Positions 25,901 to 38,223 of a DNA stretch of 64,000 bases are shown in pieces. A program made the position numbers and the translations under genes. Source of the stretch: Lepeophtheirus salmonis (taxonomy: Eukaryota; Arthropoda; Copepoda; Siphonostomatoida; Caligidae). Position 1 is the first letter of the stretch, and each line of letters begins with the position of its first letter. The notes below the pieces were generated by a model. That model was given only the letters and a program-made list of their open reading frames with translations, had not been told where the DNA came from and did not search any database. Where the stretch lies: contig NC_052134.2 of assembly GCF_016086655.4 (NCBI RefSeq), positions 38,377,971-38,441,970 of the forward strand, in the 5' to 3' direction.

Positions 25901-28900
25901 TTAGGACTAAACTATTTGCAATCTATTTACACATAGCTGTTGAATTTATGATGAGTACCAATTATCAAAAGAAGAAAATTATATTTTCTTCCTTCTATCT
26001 TATTAAATAGATAGTAGATATGTAGTTATCAGATGTTTAATTTATGAGCTTGTTCTTAAATAAATGAACATTTACATACTTACATCATGGAACATAGTTA
26101 GAGGAGAGCCTCAAGACGAATGCAATATAATTTTTCGTGACTTAGTTGATAACATGAAATCGTTATTTTGATATATCTAGTTGAATAGAAAGTATATGCC
26201 CTGGATCTCTTTTAAAAATAAAATTTATACAATGAAAGAAATATATAGTAGTGTATAAAATATTATCTGATTGATTTATAATCAGCCGATATTTTATTAA
26301 ATAGGTATGTGGACCCATAAAAATGTAATCATTTATAGGTAGTAAAGGTACATTAAAACTTCATAAAAGGACAAAACACTCGTTTTTTATTATTACATTC
26401 GATTATTGTTTTATATGTATGTACCTTTGTACATATATTGATTTATAAAATGGGCTAAATGGCCTTGAGAAATCCTTTTTGTATCTACCCAACAGTCATT
26501 ATCAAATATTACATATATTCACGTATGTTTAATAAAATATAAAATCAGCAAAAGTAAAAATTGAATCCATCTTATAAAAATTTTTCCATTTAATAATATA
26601 CAAAACAGTTTTTCCAAATGGATAATTTAATTGACAAAAAAATGTATAAATAATTTGGAGGTTTAATTTGATTTTATGTCTTATATGCAAAGAGATACCC
26701 AAATGAATCAAAAATAAAATAAAATTCAGACATTTATTTAATAAGGAAGTGATAGCTTTTGCATTGCTTAATAAACTAATATATATATATATAGTTATAA
26801 TGGTCAATATCAAGGTACTGCAAAGGATCTTCTTTTTTAAGATGTCAAAAAGATAGAAATCAATTTGCAAAAAAAAACAAAAAAAACAACAACTTTATAC
26901 TGAGAGTCAAATATTTCTTGTTTTAAAATTCATATCTTATTTGACTTGAAGTAAAAAATTAATGAATTGAGATCATTTGTAACTCTGAAATAATGGCATT
27001 TATGAATTCAGTGGTGTTTTTAACAAGCAGGATCTCGGATCTCTTATAGGTGGTTCGTGAAAAGCTGATCAAATTTTTAACAATTCTTTAATTTTCATCT
27101 CCCATATATTAATGACGGACTGTATGAATATGGAATTTTGGAAGGACAAGCTTAGGTGCCACACATTTTACCATATTAGAAGTAATATGGACATAATTTA
27201 TTTACTTAAAAGTTAACAACGATGTGCAACTTTATGCATCAAATTCCATAACATATTAATGGTACTTAAAATGTATTATCAATTTTAAACATTAAATTTG
27301 CATGGTTGATTTAAAGTTGAAGGAAGAAACTAGCAGAAGTATTTTTTTTCAGCGGAATTTGGAACTCTACTAGAAATCATTTTTTTTTTGTTCAAAATTT
27401 CGTGCAATCTCTTATACACAAATTGGGTCCCACAGATATGCTTTTCAAAATATTACAACATTGAAAATAATTACTTTCCTTTATTTTTACACTGATTATA
27501 CCATCCAATTCAAGCTCCTCACCCACAAAAACATATCATTTGATACCAAAATCATACTTCTATCATAAGTATGACCTCTAAAATCATTGATTAAAGTTTT
27601 TCAGTATGTGAACACCAACTAGCGGTTAAGAATTTTGAAAGGGCCAAATCTTGTTAACCGGTTGCCCAATTTTAAAATTATTTTTTTAGGTGATCATATT
27701 TAATAATATTCCATGCAACAACATAGTTCAAATTTTCATCGTTGAGGCTATAAAATTGTTGTAAAATTTGTTAAAATATAATGGAACTACCATATACATA
27801 TATAAAAATAAATAAAAACTAAAAAAAAATTACAGCACGTGGTTTAAAAATAATTTATATTCTTTGCGATTGTGAATAAAAAATAAATTACGAGTTAACT
27901 GTTAGCAAGCATCTATTTGGGTTGTGTATAAAAAAAGAAATATATGTAAAGATATATTCTCTGTTCTCGGCTTGAAATATCCGGAATTGAGTTATACGAA
28001 TTCTACTAACTTAATTAGTGGACTAATGTTAGTTGGCACAATACATAATAAACATATAAATATTGATATCGTGGCCTGAGGGCTCAAGAAATTGTCTTTC
28101 TAAATATTATGAATCGATCCCATCCTTGACTTTCTATTTTATTTTATTTTTTTGAAACTACAAATCATCTGCTTACATACTCAAGGTCGGCATGAAGCCA
28201 CACTCAAAGGAAATGATGATGGATACTCTTAGGTATTCGATTACCCCCATGATTTCGTTTATTTGACTTTTACAGTGAAGTATTTTATACCACCCACGTA
28301 CATGATATGAAGGGGAAAAAATAATCAAATCATATTAACTTGCATATTAATATATTTTTTTGGATATTTTCTAGACTATTTTCTTCACTGAGATATTTAT
28401 TCTCATCACCAAGAGAATCTAATTGTTATATAATTATTATCATGTTGATGGAAAGATAGTAGTGTGGTTGACGTATTCAAGACAATATTTCACTAAACAT
28501 ATATATAAACCGGTAAATGCAGCTCCACTACATTATAAAAAAATGGCCTACCAATAATGTCCTCCATCAAATTTCTGATCTTCCACCTTCTCAAACAAAA
28601 TTGTCCTGTATAAAGAAGCAAAAATTTTAAAAAAATCTCTAAAAAAGAGTGATTCAATTTCTGAGTAAACAAAAATTTTGCGGACGCCCTTGTAAGGAAA
28701 TGCCAATTACCCTTAACGAAGTTTTATTATGTATCGTTAGTCAAATAAGTATTAAAATGCAATACCTATGCTTGTATTGGTAAAGGAATATTGATATCGT
28801 AAAAAAACTAATACATACATAAATAAAAATTCGTCATACTTACTGTGAAAGTGAATTACTTATGTACTCATTTCTTCCAAATCCATAAACGTTTTAATGT

Positions 28901-30714
28901 AATTTGGACATTCTGTGAAATATTATTGGAGAATAAATAATCAATGGCTTCACACCTAATAGATAAAAAATATATAAAAATAGACAAAAAGGTATATTTT
29001 ACATATTTATTCAAATGAAAGACTGTTCTCATAAAAAATACATCTTTAAACCATAAAAAACAATATAAAAGACATAAAACACTCTTCTAAGAGAATACCA
29101 AAAAATTAATTACAACATATAAGTTCCTCCATTAAAAAAATATTTAAAAACAACAGCCTGTAAATAGAAAAGAACCAGTTTTAATTATTTCATCAAGTAC
29201 ATATGTACATTACACACTCAAGGAAGATTGTTTAATATCATATTGTATTAAACCATCCAAAGTACCAACAGAATTCATCAGGACACCCAATATAAAAAAA
29301 AATATCAATTTGGTGGGTCTGACTCATTTCTAGGAATATTTATATCCATATCTGCTTTATGATGATAGTGTTTGAAGCATCAAAAAGAAACACTGGACTC
29401 CTTTCCTCCAGGCTCATTTTCAAACATTAAAAATGTAATTAAATCAATTTCCGGGTTGTAAAAATAATTATTAAAATATCTCAATATATCTGTATGTACA
29501 GAGTAGGAGCTGAATCATTGTGTTGGGTAAATCAGTCAGGAAGGGTTCTGTTTAATCATATGTGAATCAGTGTTCATCAATTACTAAAATATTTGTTTAA
29601 ATAAAATTCGAAATGAAGTCATTTTCTTATTGAACCCTATAATTATTAATTAATAATTACTCTTATTTATTTTACAAGAGCCAAGTTATTTTGCAAAGGA
29701 GACAATGAAAATTGTGCTCTTGACTTAGTAATCCATCAAATGCTAACTAGAATCAATTATGGTAATTTGTGGAACTACATTACTAATACTAATTATGTCA
29801 TTTCCGAAGTAGCCAATGAGAGCTGTTCATATCTATCAACTAGTAACAGGGATCAATCACAAAGATAATAGTTTGTTAAATTACATACACATACTTTTAC
29901 AAATGAACGAATTAGAAACAATATTAATGCATTAGTAAACTGACGAGAAACAATTTCCCAACCAAATCAGAGTTCTCTGTAATGATACTCCTCTTGGTCA
30001 TGTTTGAAGATATATTTGTCTATTTATTAGTAGAACTAAAACATTAAACCACTTAATTTATGGAAATTCATGTCAGAAAAATATTATTTATTCGTATATT
30101 AAGCTTATTCAAGGCACGTTTTAAGGAATTGCTTTAGTGTATGTATGAGTGTATTAATCTGGTTCCTAATAATACATAAATTAGGTACCTATTAAATCTT
30201 TAAGATTTAACTGAGTAGATTTGATAATATAACTAGTAAACTCCTTCAAATACATATATTGTATTGTATATAATCAAATGGATCACGGAATGAAGAAATG
30301 TATGCAATTTACTGGTCAAAAATATTATTTATAAAACGTTACAATATGAGACATGCGATTTTGACAAATTTACATTTGTTATCAGTTTATTCCAAAACCT
30401 ATTCAGAGAAAAAATATTATGTTTAAAATAGGTATATTCAAATAAATAACAAATATCATCGGAAACTAAATGAAATTATAATTGATTGGAAGATGGTGTT
30501 TGGGCGGTAGATTTTTTGAATTCATCACGACATACAAATAAACTTATAGCTATGTATTCATAAACTCCTATATATTTAACCCTTAATATTTATACTATTT
30601 TCCAATTTTTTTAAAACTTTTTAATAACAAATTTGTAGAGGATTTTTTACTTTTGTACTTTGATTATATACTTTGTAGGGATAGGGTATAATTATTTTGT
30701 TTTATCTACAGGGC
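22969..30714. other. 7.7 kb AT-rich stretch with no supported gene
   Basis: This is the longest featureless part of the window. I saw no transposase motif, tRNA or repeated block. Minus frame 26529-26870 (113 codons) is isoleucine/leucine/lysine/tyrosine-rich and typical of chance frames in AT-rich DNA. Plus frames at 23992-24216 and 24274-24483 show no domain. It may be intronic or intergenic. Confidence 0.5.
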
Positions 30715-30780
30715 TGGAGTACTCGAGCCTGTAATTGAGCCATTTGTTAATGGATCCTGAGCATGTGGAGTTTGACTTGT
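30715..30780 (+). repeat. Short CTCGAG/GACTTG degenerate repeat
   Basis: The words GGAGTACTCGAGCC, AATTGAGCC and TGGAGTTTGACTTG fall within 66 bp and resemble the CAAGTC/ACTCGAG cryptic repeats elsewhere in the window. Weak; based on word content only. Confidence 0.3.
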
Positions 30781-32124
30781 AGTTATTTTCTCAAATATTT
30801 AATATTGGAAAAAATATATATAAAATCAAATTTATTAACAATTTGCTTTTTATTTTCATACAAAATGATCCATTATGCCTTATAAAAACAATTTTTTTTT
30901 GGTATTTTTCAAAATCTTTAGTAAAATTGTACCTCAAAAATTAAATGTTTTAATATTTTGTATACTATAAGGAAGAATTTTAATAATAAATCATATATAA
31001 AGTTATAAAATTTATCACAAAAAATATTGAACGTTGAGGGATTCGATTTGCAACACTGCAACTATGGCTAATTAATTAATATATATATTAAACGTAGTAT
31101 AAAAAAATTGAAGCCCGTTCTGTTGGAATCCTCAAGATAGTGAGCTCAAAGACTTCCATGAGAATAAGTACCCTTTGGTTAAACTACTATCCTGAAAAGT
31201 TTCAAGGATATATGAATTTTCTAGATTTTAGAGTCCCTTTGTATGTCATAGACCTAGATATTTTTACTACGCTCCATATTTTCTAAAACTGGCACTGCCT
31301 GGAGTTGCTACACTACCCACTTTTTTTAGAGTGTAATTCAAAGTTGTAAAAAATTGGATACGAACAAGTCAATGCCTTATCCATTTTAATAATTTATAAA
31401 TGTATTTATCAATAGAAAGGACTACTATCTATGGCTTTGAGCATGATTTAAGCTTACAGCCTCATCAAAACAATAATTGGAGACTCTCTCTTTCAATGTA
31501 GGTATAGTAGTTAGATTGATTACAGCATTTGAAAAAAAAAATAACACAGGAAGTTGTAAAATCTCATTAACAAATTCACGGATTTTTATGATTACGTTAG
31601 GCAGGCAAATAAAACAAGGTCATCATTACACATGATTAAAAGAAAACAAAAACAAAAAAACAATGACTAATGAGCAGGGAGTCAATTATACAATATAAAA
31701 ACATTTTAATTTGATGTGAGATATCTCTAACGTCATCCCAAAAACATTTTATTGATTTATGCCATCTTATTTGATTTTTTTATAAGTAAGTGTTTTTTGT
31801 TCTTTTTTAATCAAACATGCGATAGCCTCATAATATCTTTTATTGGTCATAAAAAATAGAAATAAATTTTAGGCCTTACTTCGATGGTAAGTAGATAGTT
31901 TGTTAGGCTTATTAATGCCAGAACTCAATCCCATAAGCTACGTAGATTGTTTTCATGGGCATTAGGCATACAATAGATATATGAAAGTTTTGAATTTTTC
32001 AACAAAATTAATTCATATATATTAAGATACTTTTAGCATACGTAACTTTTCACAAATTATCATCATCGTTATTTGTCTTTTCACCCTCATTATATAATAA
32101 AAAGGTTGATAATTTTGCTTAGAT
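30781..32124. other. AT-rich stretch without gene
   Basis: Nothing recognised. Confidence 0.5.
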
Positions 32125-32165
32125 CAGGAGTGAGAAAACCTTTCAGGGAAAGGGCCACATGAAAG
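32125..32165 (+). mobile_element. Possible hAT-like transposon terminus
   Basis: The sequence begins CAGGAGTGAGAAAACC and then carries AAGGGCCACATGAAA, the spacing and words typical of hAT ends (CAGGGGT..AAACTTTT..GGGCCACAT). The preceding eight bases are GCTTAGAT. I found no convincing opposite end, so the element is truncated. Inference from terminus shape only. Confidence 0.35.
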
Positions 32166-35100
32166 AACTTGTAAGTTTTCAAAGGGTTCTATTAAGAAAA
32201 GCACATTCTTTAAAGTTATATCAAATAAAATATATATAAATATAAACTTATAATATTTATAAGAAGAAACAATTGTACTTTCACAACAGTATCCACAAAT
32301 CTGCAAGAACTCCTATGTGTTTTTTTTGTCACTTCTTGATTTTTTTACTTTCTTTTACCAATATTACTTTATCTATAAAATTATTTAGACGAAGAAAAAT
32401 AATCAGACTCATACATATATAAAACTACATATAATAGTTTTGATGTGCCACAATTTGCCCATTTCGGTGCTAGACTAAAATGATAATATATCAAAAAACA
32501 ATACCAATGGGTTTGTGAATTATATGTTTTCAACTGAAAGTTTTCAATAGGGAAAAATAGCAAGATATTCTTTGAAAATGATGACTCATATTCTCATAGT
32601 CTAGAACATTCATCTAAGAACCAGTCAACACATATGGAATAAATACGTCTTTGTCAATACATGACAAAAAAATGAAATTTTAGAAAAAAACAAGGTTTTA
32701 GTCCTATTTTTAGAAAGTATATCTGATTACAATGTTGAATGTAATCAAAGTCCTTACTTTAGATCAGAGATTTCTAAACAATTTTATGCCGTTGACTATT
32801 TGTCAAATTTACTTTCTTTAGACCTCTTGTTGAATTTTCTTAAATGTTTTGCTAGCTTGATAAACAGTGATTCACACTTTGGTAGTGTTCTATTTAAATT
32901 GGACAGACATAATAAAACAAGAAACAATTTTTTAACAACATTAAGATTAGATCGAAACAAATGAAAATAGGAAGCTTATTACCTACATAAGATTAGATGA
33001 AAATAATGATTTAATCAGAAATGGCAAGGATGAGTTAGATACTCTGATTACAATTTATAAACATTTGACTTCAAATTAGTCAGGTTTGATCAAAGCTCTC
33101 CCCGTTCAATCAAGTGTAGTCGATTTTTAATAAGATAAAAAACTGCACTACAATCCCTTTCCTCGATGCATGAAGATTGAGAAGCTATCAACCACTTTTT
33201 TAAAAAACAGCTGATGAAGTAAAATAATATACATGACATTTTAATATTGAACGTAGACCAAAAAATCATCATATTTGTCCATGAAAAGTCGGGAACTTGG
33301 AAAACTATTCCGTCCCATTTTGTGTTTCATCAAATCAATTTTACTAAGAAAAGCTGATAAAAAAAAAAGAAATATATATTTAAATAATTTTGTTAAACAT
33401 TGTAAATTCTTATATTTAAGTATGTAGAATTTTCATTAATTATTAAAGTTATGAACTTTAATAATTTTCTTTTTTTAACTTGCCTAAATTTTTATATTGC
33501 TAACATAGACATTGACAGCTTTATATGGCACCCCTAGGAGTCAATATAGACTACTTTAGGAATCCGTGCTTGAGATATGTAGATATTAGAAAATGTAGTG
33601 CATTTGTAAAATGCTTTGATTTGTGTACTTACTTAAACTTAAACCTTACAAAACATAGCATTACCTTGAAAACTCTTTCTTTTACATAAAGGATGATCAT
33701 CATGTATCAAAGAGGAAGTCATACACTTAAGCAACAATAATAAAAAAAGGAGGATTTGACCTTTGCTTAGATTCATATGGATATATATGTATTTATGATT
33801 TAATTCTTATTTTTTTAACGTTTTGGTTCTTAATTCTTTCTACCTATATAAGGAAATAAATTGAGACAAATTGTATATATCTAATTTGATTTGATAATAT
33901 AGTTTTTCAATGCACTATTTGGTTGCAAAAATCAAAATATAAATATATATGTATTTCTATAAAGTCTTACTTACTATTGAAAGCAAGATCAAAAACCCCA
34001 CAAATATTGTGATGTCATAAACCTTCTACTTTTTAGCCAGTTCATTTTTCAATATAAATTATTGATTTCTAAGTATGAGTTTACTTAGAGAATTAATCGA
34101 TGTTGAATTAAGTTTAAATATAGATTTATGTGTTGGCGATTATCATTGCTTAATTCGGCTGACATATTATTCTATGATAGCCTTAGAAAAGTTGAAGGTT
34201 GATGGAAAGATAATCCCTTCTCTCTCAAACATACTAAGATATATTTATATACTAATTATAATATTTCCGTGGAATATTAATTGGAAAGTTAAACATTCAA
34301 CAATGCTGTTTGTTGTAGCTGTGTCTTCTTTTCATAATTTTTACCTCATTAAAGATTAGGCCCTCCCATAATGGAAAATTTAATTAAATTATACACTGAT
34401 GATCCGTCTACCCCACAACAACTAACACAGACAAAAAAAACTTTTTATATTAAAATAATAATAAAAGACCCCATTTTGAGATGGTTGAGTGACGGGAGGG
34501 GCGTGCTATTTAAGAGTATGGCCATGGATGTCCATAGTTCATTCGTGCATTACCATACTATGAGGTTTCTTCTTTCTTTTTTTTACGGAATTTAATTATT
34601 CATTTATGAAAAATAAAAAAATATTAAAAAGTATTTACGTAATATTTCGCAATACATTTTTATATACATAGGTAATAAGTATATGTACAAAAAATGGGCG
34701 TTCCTCATGAATTGAACGACTTTAATTATTATTATTATTGCTTTTATCATTATGTTTCTTGTTTAAAATTCATCACTGATATTTTTTTGTTTAATGTTTT
34801 ATTTTTTCAATTTTATTTTACAGGTATGTGACTTGAATAATACCTTTGTGCAGTGCACATTGCCTACCTACCTATTCAACTATGTACGAGTTTATAAATA
34901 CATGATTAGAATTATGATTGTGTGAGAAAAGTCAAGTAACGGATTTACTTAGTTTTCCTATGTAAAGAAAGTGCTGATAATATAGACATTAATTATATGA
35001 TATACGTCGTACATATACTTAAAAATGACCCCTAAATAGCTTTATGCATTAAGGCATCAAATGGACATGCTATCCTACCATTCTAACCCATTGATTTATG

Positions 35101-36168
35101 ATTTTATAGAAGGTAGTAAAATGCGTCTTCTTTGTGTAAAATTTTTATAATATATTGAATTGACAGATCATTGGTAGATTACAACATTTCATGTAAAATA
35201 TATGCGTTATCAAAATTTGTAGGGGACTGGAAATCTCGGAGGACCATTTTATATAAATGACGTCATCATCAAAATATATTTTCCTCTTTCTATAAGGATA
35301 ACAAATACTTTAATGAGATCTAAATTAAAAATAAGTACAAACTATTTTCGTGCATTATAGATACTTCAAGCGATACTAAACTAATTTTAATAGTAAATTG
35401 AGGTTATTAATACTAACAATTTTAGTGAAAAGGATACCTTGTAGAGAGCACTTTAAAATAATATGCGTACAACATCCCACTAATTTTAAGAACTGATACA
35501 ATCGTATACTAAACTCACATGAGGAAAAAAGTAGAAAAATCAGCTGATATATTCAGGATTAAAAAACTGTTTATAACTTTTTTTTTGCTTTAGCATGGAA
35601 AATTAACTGGAAAATTCGAATTTATAGTTGCTTTTTATCTAGAAATAAATATTATAAAACAATACCGTCATTTGTAAAAAAAGATTTTAAAAGTTATGCC
35701 ATCGACCAATATAAATGCCAAATCTATTTTGTATACAAGTTACACTTTTGTACAGGTTGTAACATGTATAAGCAAATTGTACAAGTTGCTACAAAAAAAT
35801 GATATTAATAATTTACAATAGACTTGTGGAGAGGATAATGTAAAAATTGAGTATGCTTTTGATAGTCATTATATTAATTATGTAATTTATAACTTTTTTA
35901 AATAAAAATTATTAATTGAGAAGGATCATGTGGCAGATTATACAGTTTGGTAATTTTTGATCGCCTATTATGATTGCATTTGGAAGACATTTCTTTTAAA
36001 AAAAAATACGCACAGTATAGCTTCTGTTTACAATTTCAAAATCCCTCCTTCTTTAACTAACGTACATAGTTTGTAAATAGTCCCTAAGTCGTTATGAAAT
36101 GTATAAGTTATACAATCGGCTTATACAAATTGCATCTTGTACTCATGATATATATATATGTAGATGTA
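32166..36168. other. AT-rich stretch with a perfect hairpin, no supported gene
   Basis: Contains the hairpin at 33438-33466 listed separately. Plus frames 34075-34359 (94 codons) and 34371-34595 (74 codons) lack recognisable domains; their junction at 34360-34370 has no splice logic that I can defend. Confidence 0.5.
33438..33466. repeat. Perfect 13-bp hairpin with 3-nt loop
   Basis: AATTATTAAAGTT, ATG, AACTTTAATAATT: both arms are exact inverted copies. It could form a cruciform or an RNA stem, but is AT-rich and may be accidental. No T run follows that would suggest a terminator. Confidence 0.85.
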
Positions 36169-36189
36169 CAAAGTGGGAACCCCAAACTG

Positions 36190-36541
36190 TCGAAGCAACA
36201 ACAAAAAAGGCTACGTGTGTGCGATATCCTCTGTGACAGTGTCACAGAGGCTAAAGAGACCTTTTGGCATTTCCCTCTGGAATGCCTATAAAATCAGGAA
36301 ATCCATTAAGGATGGCAAGATGGCGGACCCTCCCTTACAGCCAAAAAGAACCAAATACTCCTGTACAACTGGCCTTTCCAGTTCGGTATGTTTCGCAGAA
36401 GAATGTCTGCCGTACCTCTTATCCAAATTTGGATTTGCTCCGATCTGTCATCATGAAAGCGTGGTTAACCATGAATATGACCTCCATTGTCAGGAGCTAC
36501 CAATCTGGTCGCTGAAGTGTTGGGGCTGTTATTGGGTGTGA
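36190..36541 (+). pseudogene. Mariner transposase relic within copy 3
   Basis: One frame starts near SKQQQKRLRVCDILCD, matching the family's N-terminal MSEQQQKRxRVCDIL but with the initiator region fused to the left terminal repeat. Another frame carries QKNVCRTSYPNLDLLRSVIM, matching the transposase C-terminal region that follows WGVLQ. The two parts lie in different frames and the whole DNA-binding and catalytic centre is absent. The 125-codon frame spanning 36164-36541 is a third reading and not a real product. Confidence 0.7.
36228..36250. repeat. Perfect palindrome inside copy 3
   Basis: CCTCTGTGACA, a central G, then TGTCACAGAGG: 11-bp arms that are exact inverted copies. It sits where the family's N-terminal coding part meets the retained C-terminal part. 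Sister copies read different bases there (for example TCTCCGCACCAGTATAAATG in copy 4), so the palindrome is specific to this copy. Confidence 0.9.
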
Positions 36542-36676
36542 AGGAGTACATATTGAATGAAAATATAGTTTTTAAACATATTACAAATTGGTTTTGAGTA
36601 TTCCTTCCTTGACTCCATAATTATACCGTTTCTTGTAATTTAGTCATGCGTCTACAAGTTTTGGGTCCCCACTCTA

Positions 36677-37722
36677 TATTTCTATATAACTTTGACTTTT
36701 TTTAATATCAAAGGACTTTTGGCAAATTATAAGGAGACTCCCTATTGTGTATGTGTAGAGTGTAGACACATAATAATAGTTATATTATAATAAAATCGTG
36801 TAAGGGTAATAAATTGAAGAAGCATTTATTTGCAGATTTTTGGCAAAGGGATTATTAGTAAATATAAACTATAAATATCCAGGTCATGAAGATGTAATAA
36901 AGCGAAATATGATAATGCATATAATGTAGGTTTAGGTTTATGCATATACACATTCAAGAAATTTGACCTCTTTACAACTATATAGGTAAGTATGTACCTA
37001 CCAAAGTTAATATTGCAATTTTTTTAGATTTATGGTTTAATGGTTGTAACTACATATAACCTGTGCAAGGAGTGGGAAGAGGGCAAATTAAATTAATTCC
37101 TTGAAAAATAAGTATGTACGTAAAGGCTTCGTGGAACTTTTTTATACGAGTCAGTTAAGAAGAGCCTAAATCATTGTTTTTTATATATTCCCTCTTGACA
37201 ATATTTTGACACATTTATTTATTATTTAAAATAAAATGGTCTTGTGAGTAAAAATTTCTACTAGACTTACAAAATTGTGAAAAAAACAGCGAATTTTCTT
37301 TCCAAAAAGCACTTCCAACCCTTCCGAAAATGTTAAAAAATCATGAAATTAAATAGTGGCATATTTCATTTTATGTACCTGGCTCGATTTAGTAATCCAT
37401 TAAATGGGAATCACTTGCCCATTGTTTATTATATTCAATGGGATAATAGTGCAATTCACCATTGGCCTAATTAGTTAATAGGGATGTGATAGTTCCAAAA
37501 TTTGACATCAGTTTTATCTTAACTACCCCAAAACGGGCACAAAAGTAATACACATTTCGGTCACTTAATCTGCCATAGATATCAGTTTCTCATCTTATAA
37601 TCTATGTATAAATCTCGAATCTCCTAGTGGTATAAGCACCCACTATATATATGATTTTTTTTAAATAAAATGTTATAAATATTTTTGAAAACTTATGTCT
37701 ACTCTATGGAACACAAAATATA
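36677..37722. other. AT-rich spacer between two mariner-family copies
   Basis: Nothing recognised. It separates copies 3 and 4 by 1046 bp. Confidence 0.5.
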
Positions 37723-38223
37723 CAAAGCGGGGAAACAAAACTTACAATAGAATTTAATTAAGATTGTATCACTTTTATTTTTAATGACGAGGTTTCAATT
37801 CGCGACCAAACGATAGATGAAACCAAATAAACAAGTTTTGGTTTAATACAGTGTCGAAATGTCGGAGCAACAAATAAAAAAAGACAACGAGTGTGCGATT
37901 TTCTCCGCACCAGTATAAATGACGAGAAGGCTGCATCGACCGTTTACATCTCTTTTTGGACTTTGTTCAACACCAAGAAGTATATTACAGCTTTATACAG
38001 CCTAGAAAAACAAAAACTTCTGCAGAAATAAAATGGCTGACTTTTGGTCTGTCTCAATGCGACCTTTTTCCAACCTTCAACTCAACCCCCTGAACTTTGC
38101 AATTTAACCAAATATATAGTTAAACATATCAAAAATGGGTTTCCAGTTGTCTTTCCTTGCTTCTATGAAAACATGTTTTTCGTAATTTAGTCACTCTACT
38201 GCAAGTTTTGGGTCCCCACTTTG
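37723..38223 (+). mobile_element. Deleted mariner-family element, copy 4 (both ends present)
   Basis: TA dinucleotides flank it at 37721-37722 and 38224-38225. The left end is CAAAGCGGGGAAACAAAACT and the inverted right end is CAAAGTGGGGACCCAAAACT, with similarity continuing inward for roughly 40 bp to the ACGAAAAACATG block. Length is 501 bp. Inside, ATGTCGGAGCAACAAAT at about 37858 gives MSEQQIKKDNECAIF, followed by stops, then KMADFWSVSMRP..LQLNPLNFAI, the WPPxSPDLNPLDF block in which the third catalytic aspartate reads N. The region after this is further shortened relative to copies 1 and 3. Confidence 0.9.

Larger units (their letters stand above)
36169..36676 (+). mobile_element. Deleted mariner-family element, copy 3 (both ends present)
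   Basis: Flanking TA dinucleotides lie at 36167-36168 and 36677-36678. The left end is CAAAGTGGGAACCCCAAACT and the right end, inverted, is TAGAGTGGGGACCCAAAACT, so the element is bounded by matching terminal inverted repeats and is 508 bp long. Autonomous mariners are usually about 1.2-1.3 kb, so it is internally deleted. It carries the beginning and end of a transposase gene (separate entry) and a perfect 23-bp palindrome at 36228-36250. It lies about 1 kb from copy 4 in the same orientation. Confidence 0.9.

Noticed and set aside
26529..26870. 113-codon minus-strand open frame
   Set aside because: Translation is isoleucine, leucine, lysine and tyrosine-rich, as expected of chance frames in AT-rich DNA; no domain or supporting signal.
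34075..34595. Two consecutive plus-strand frames (94 and 74 codons) as a gene with a short gap
   Set aside because: Different frames, no recognisable motif and no defensible splice sites between them.
34805..34825. TTTTACAG/GTATGT as an exon boundary
   Set aside because: Acceptor-like and donor-like words are abutting with no open exon between them; such words are common in T-rich DNA.
36164..36541. 125-codon open frame as an intact gene
   Set aside because: It lies inside a deleted mariner copy and begins in the left terminal repeat; transposase-like stretches are found in the other frames.
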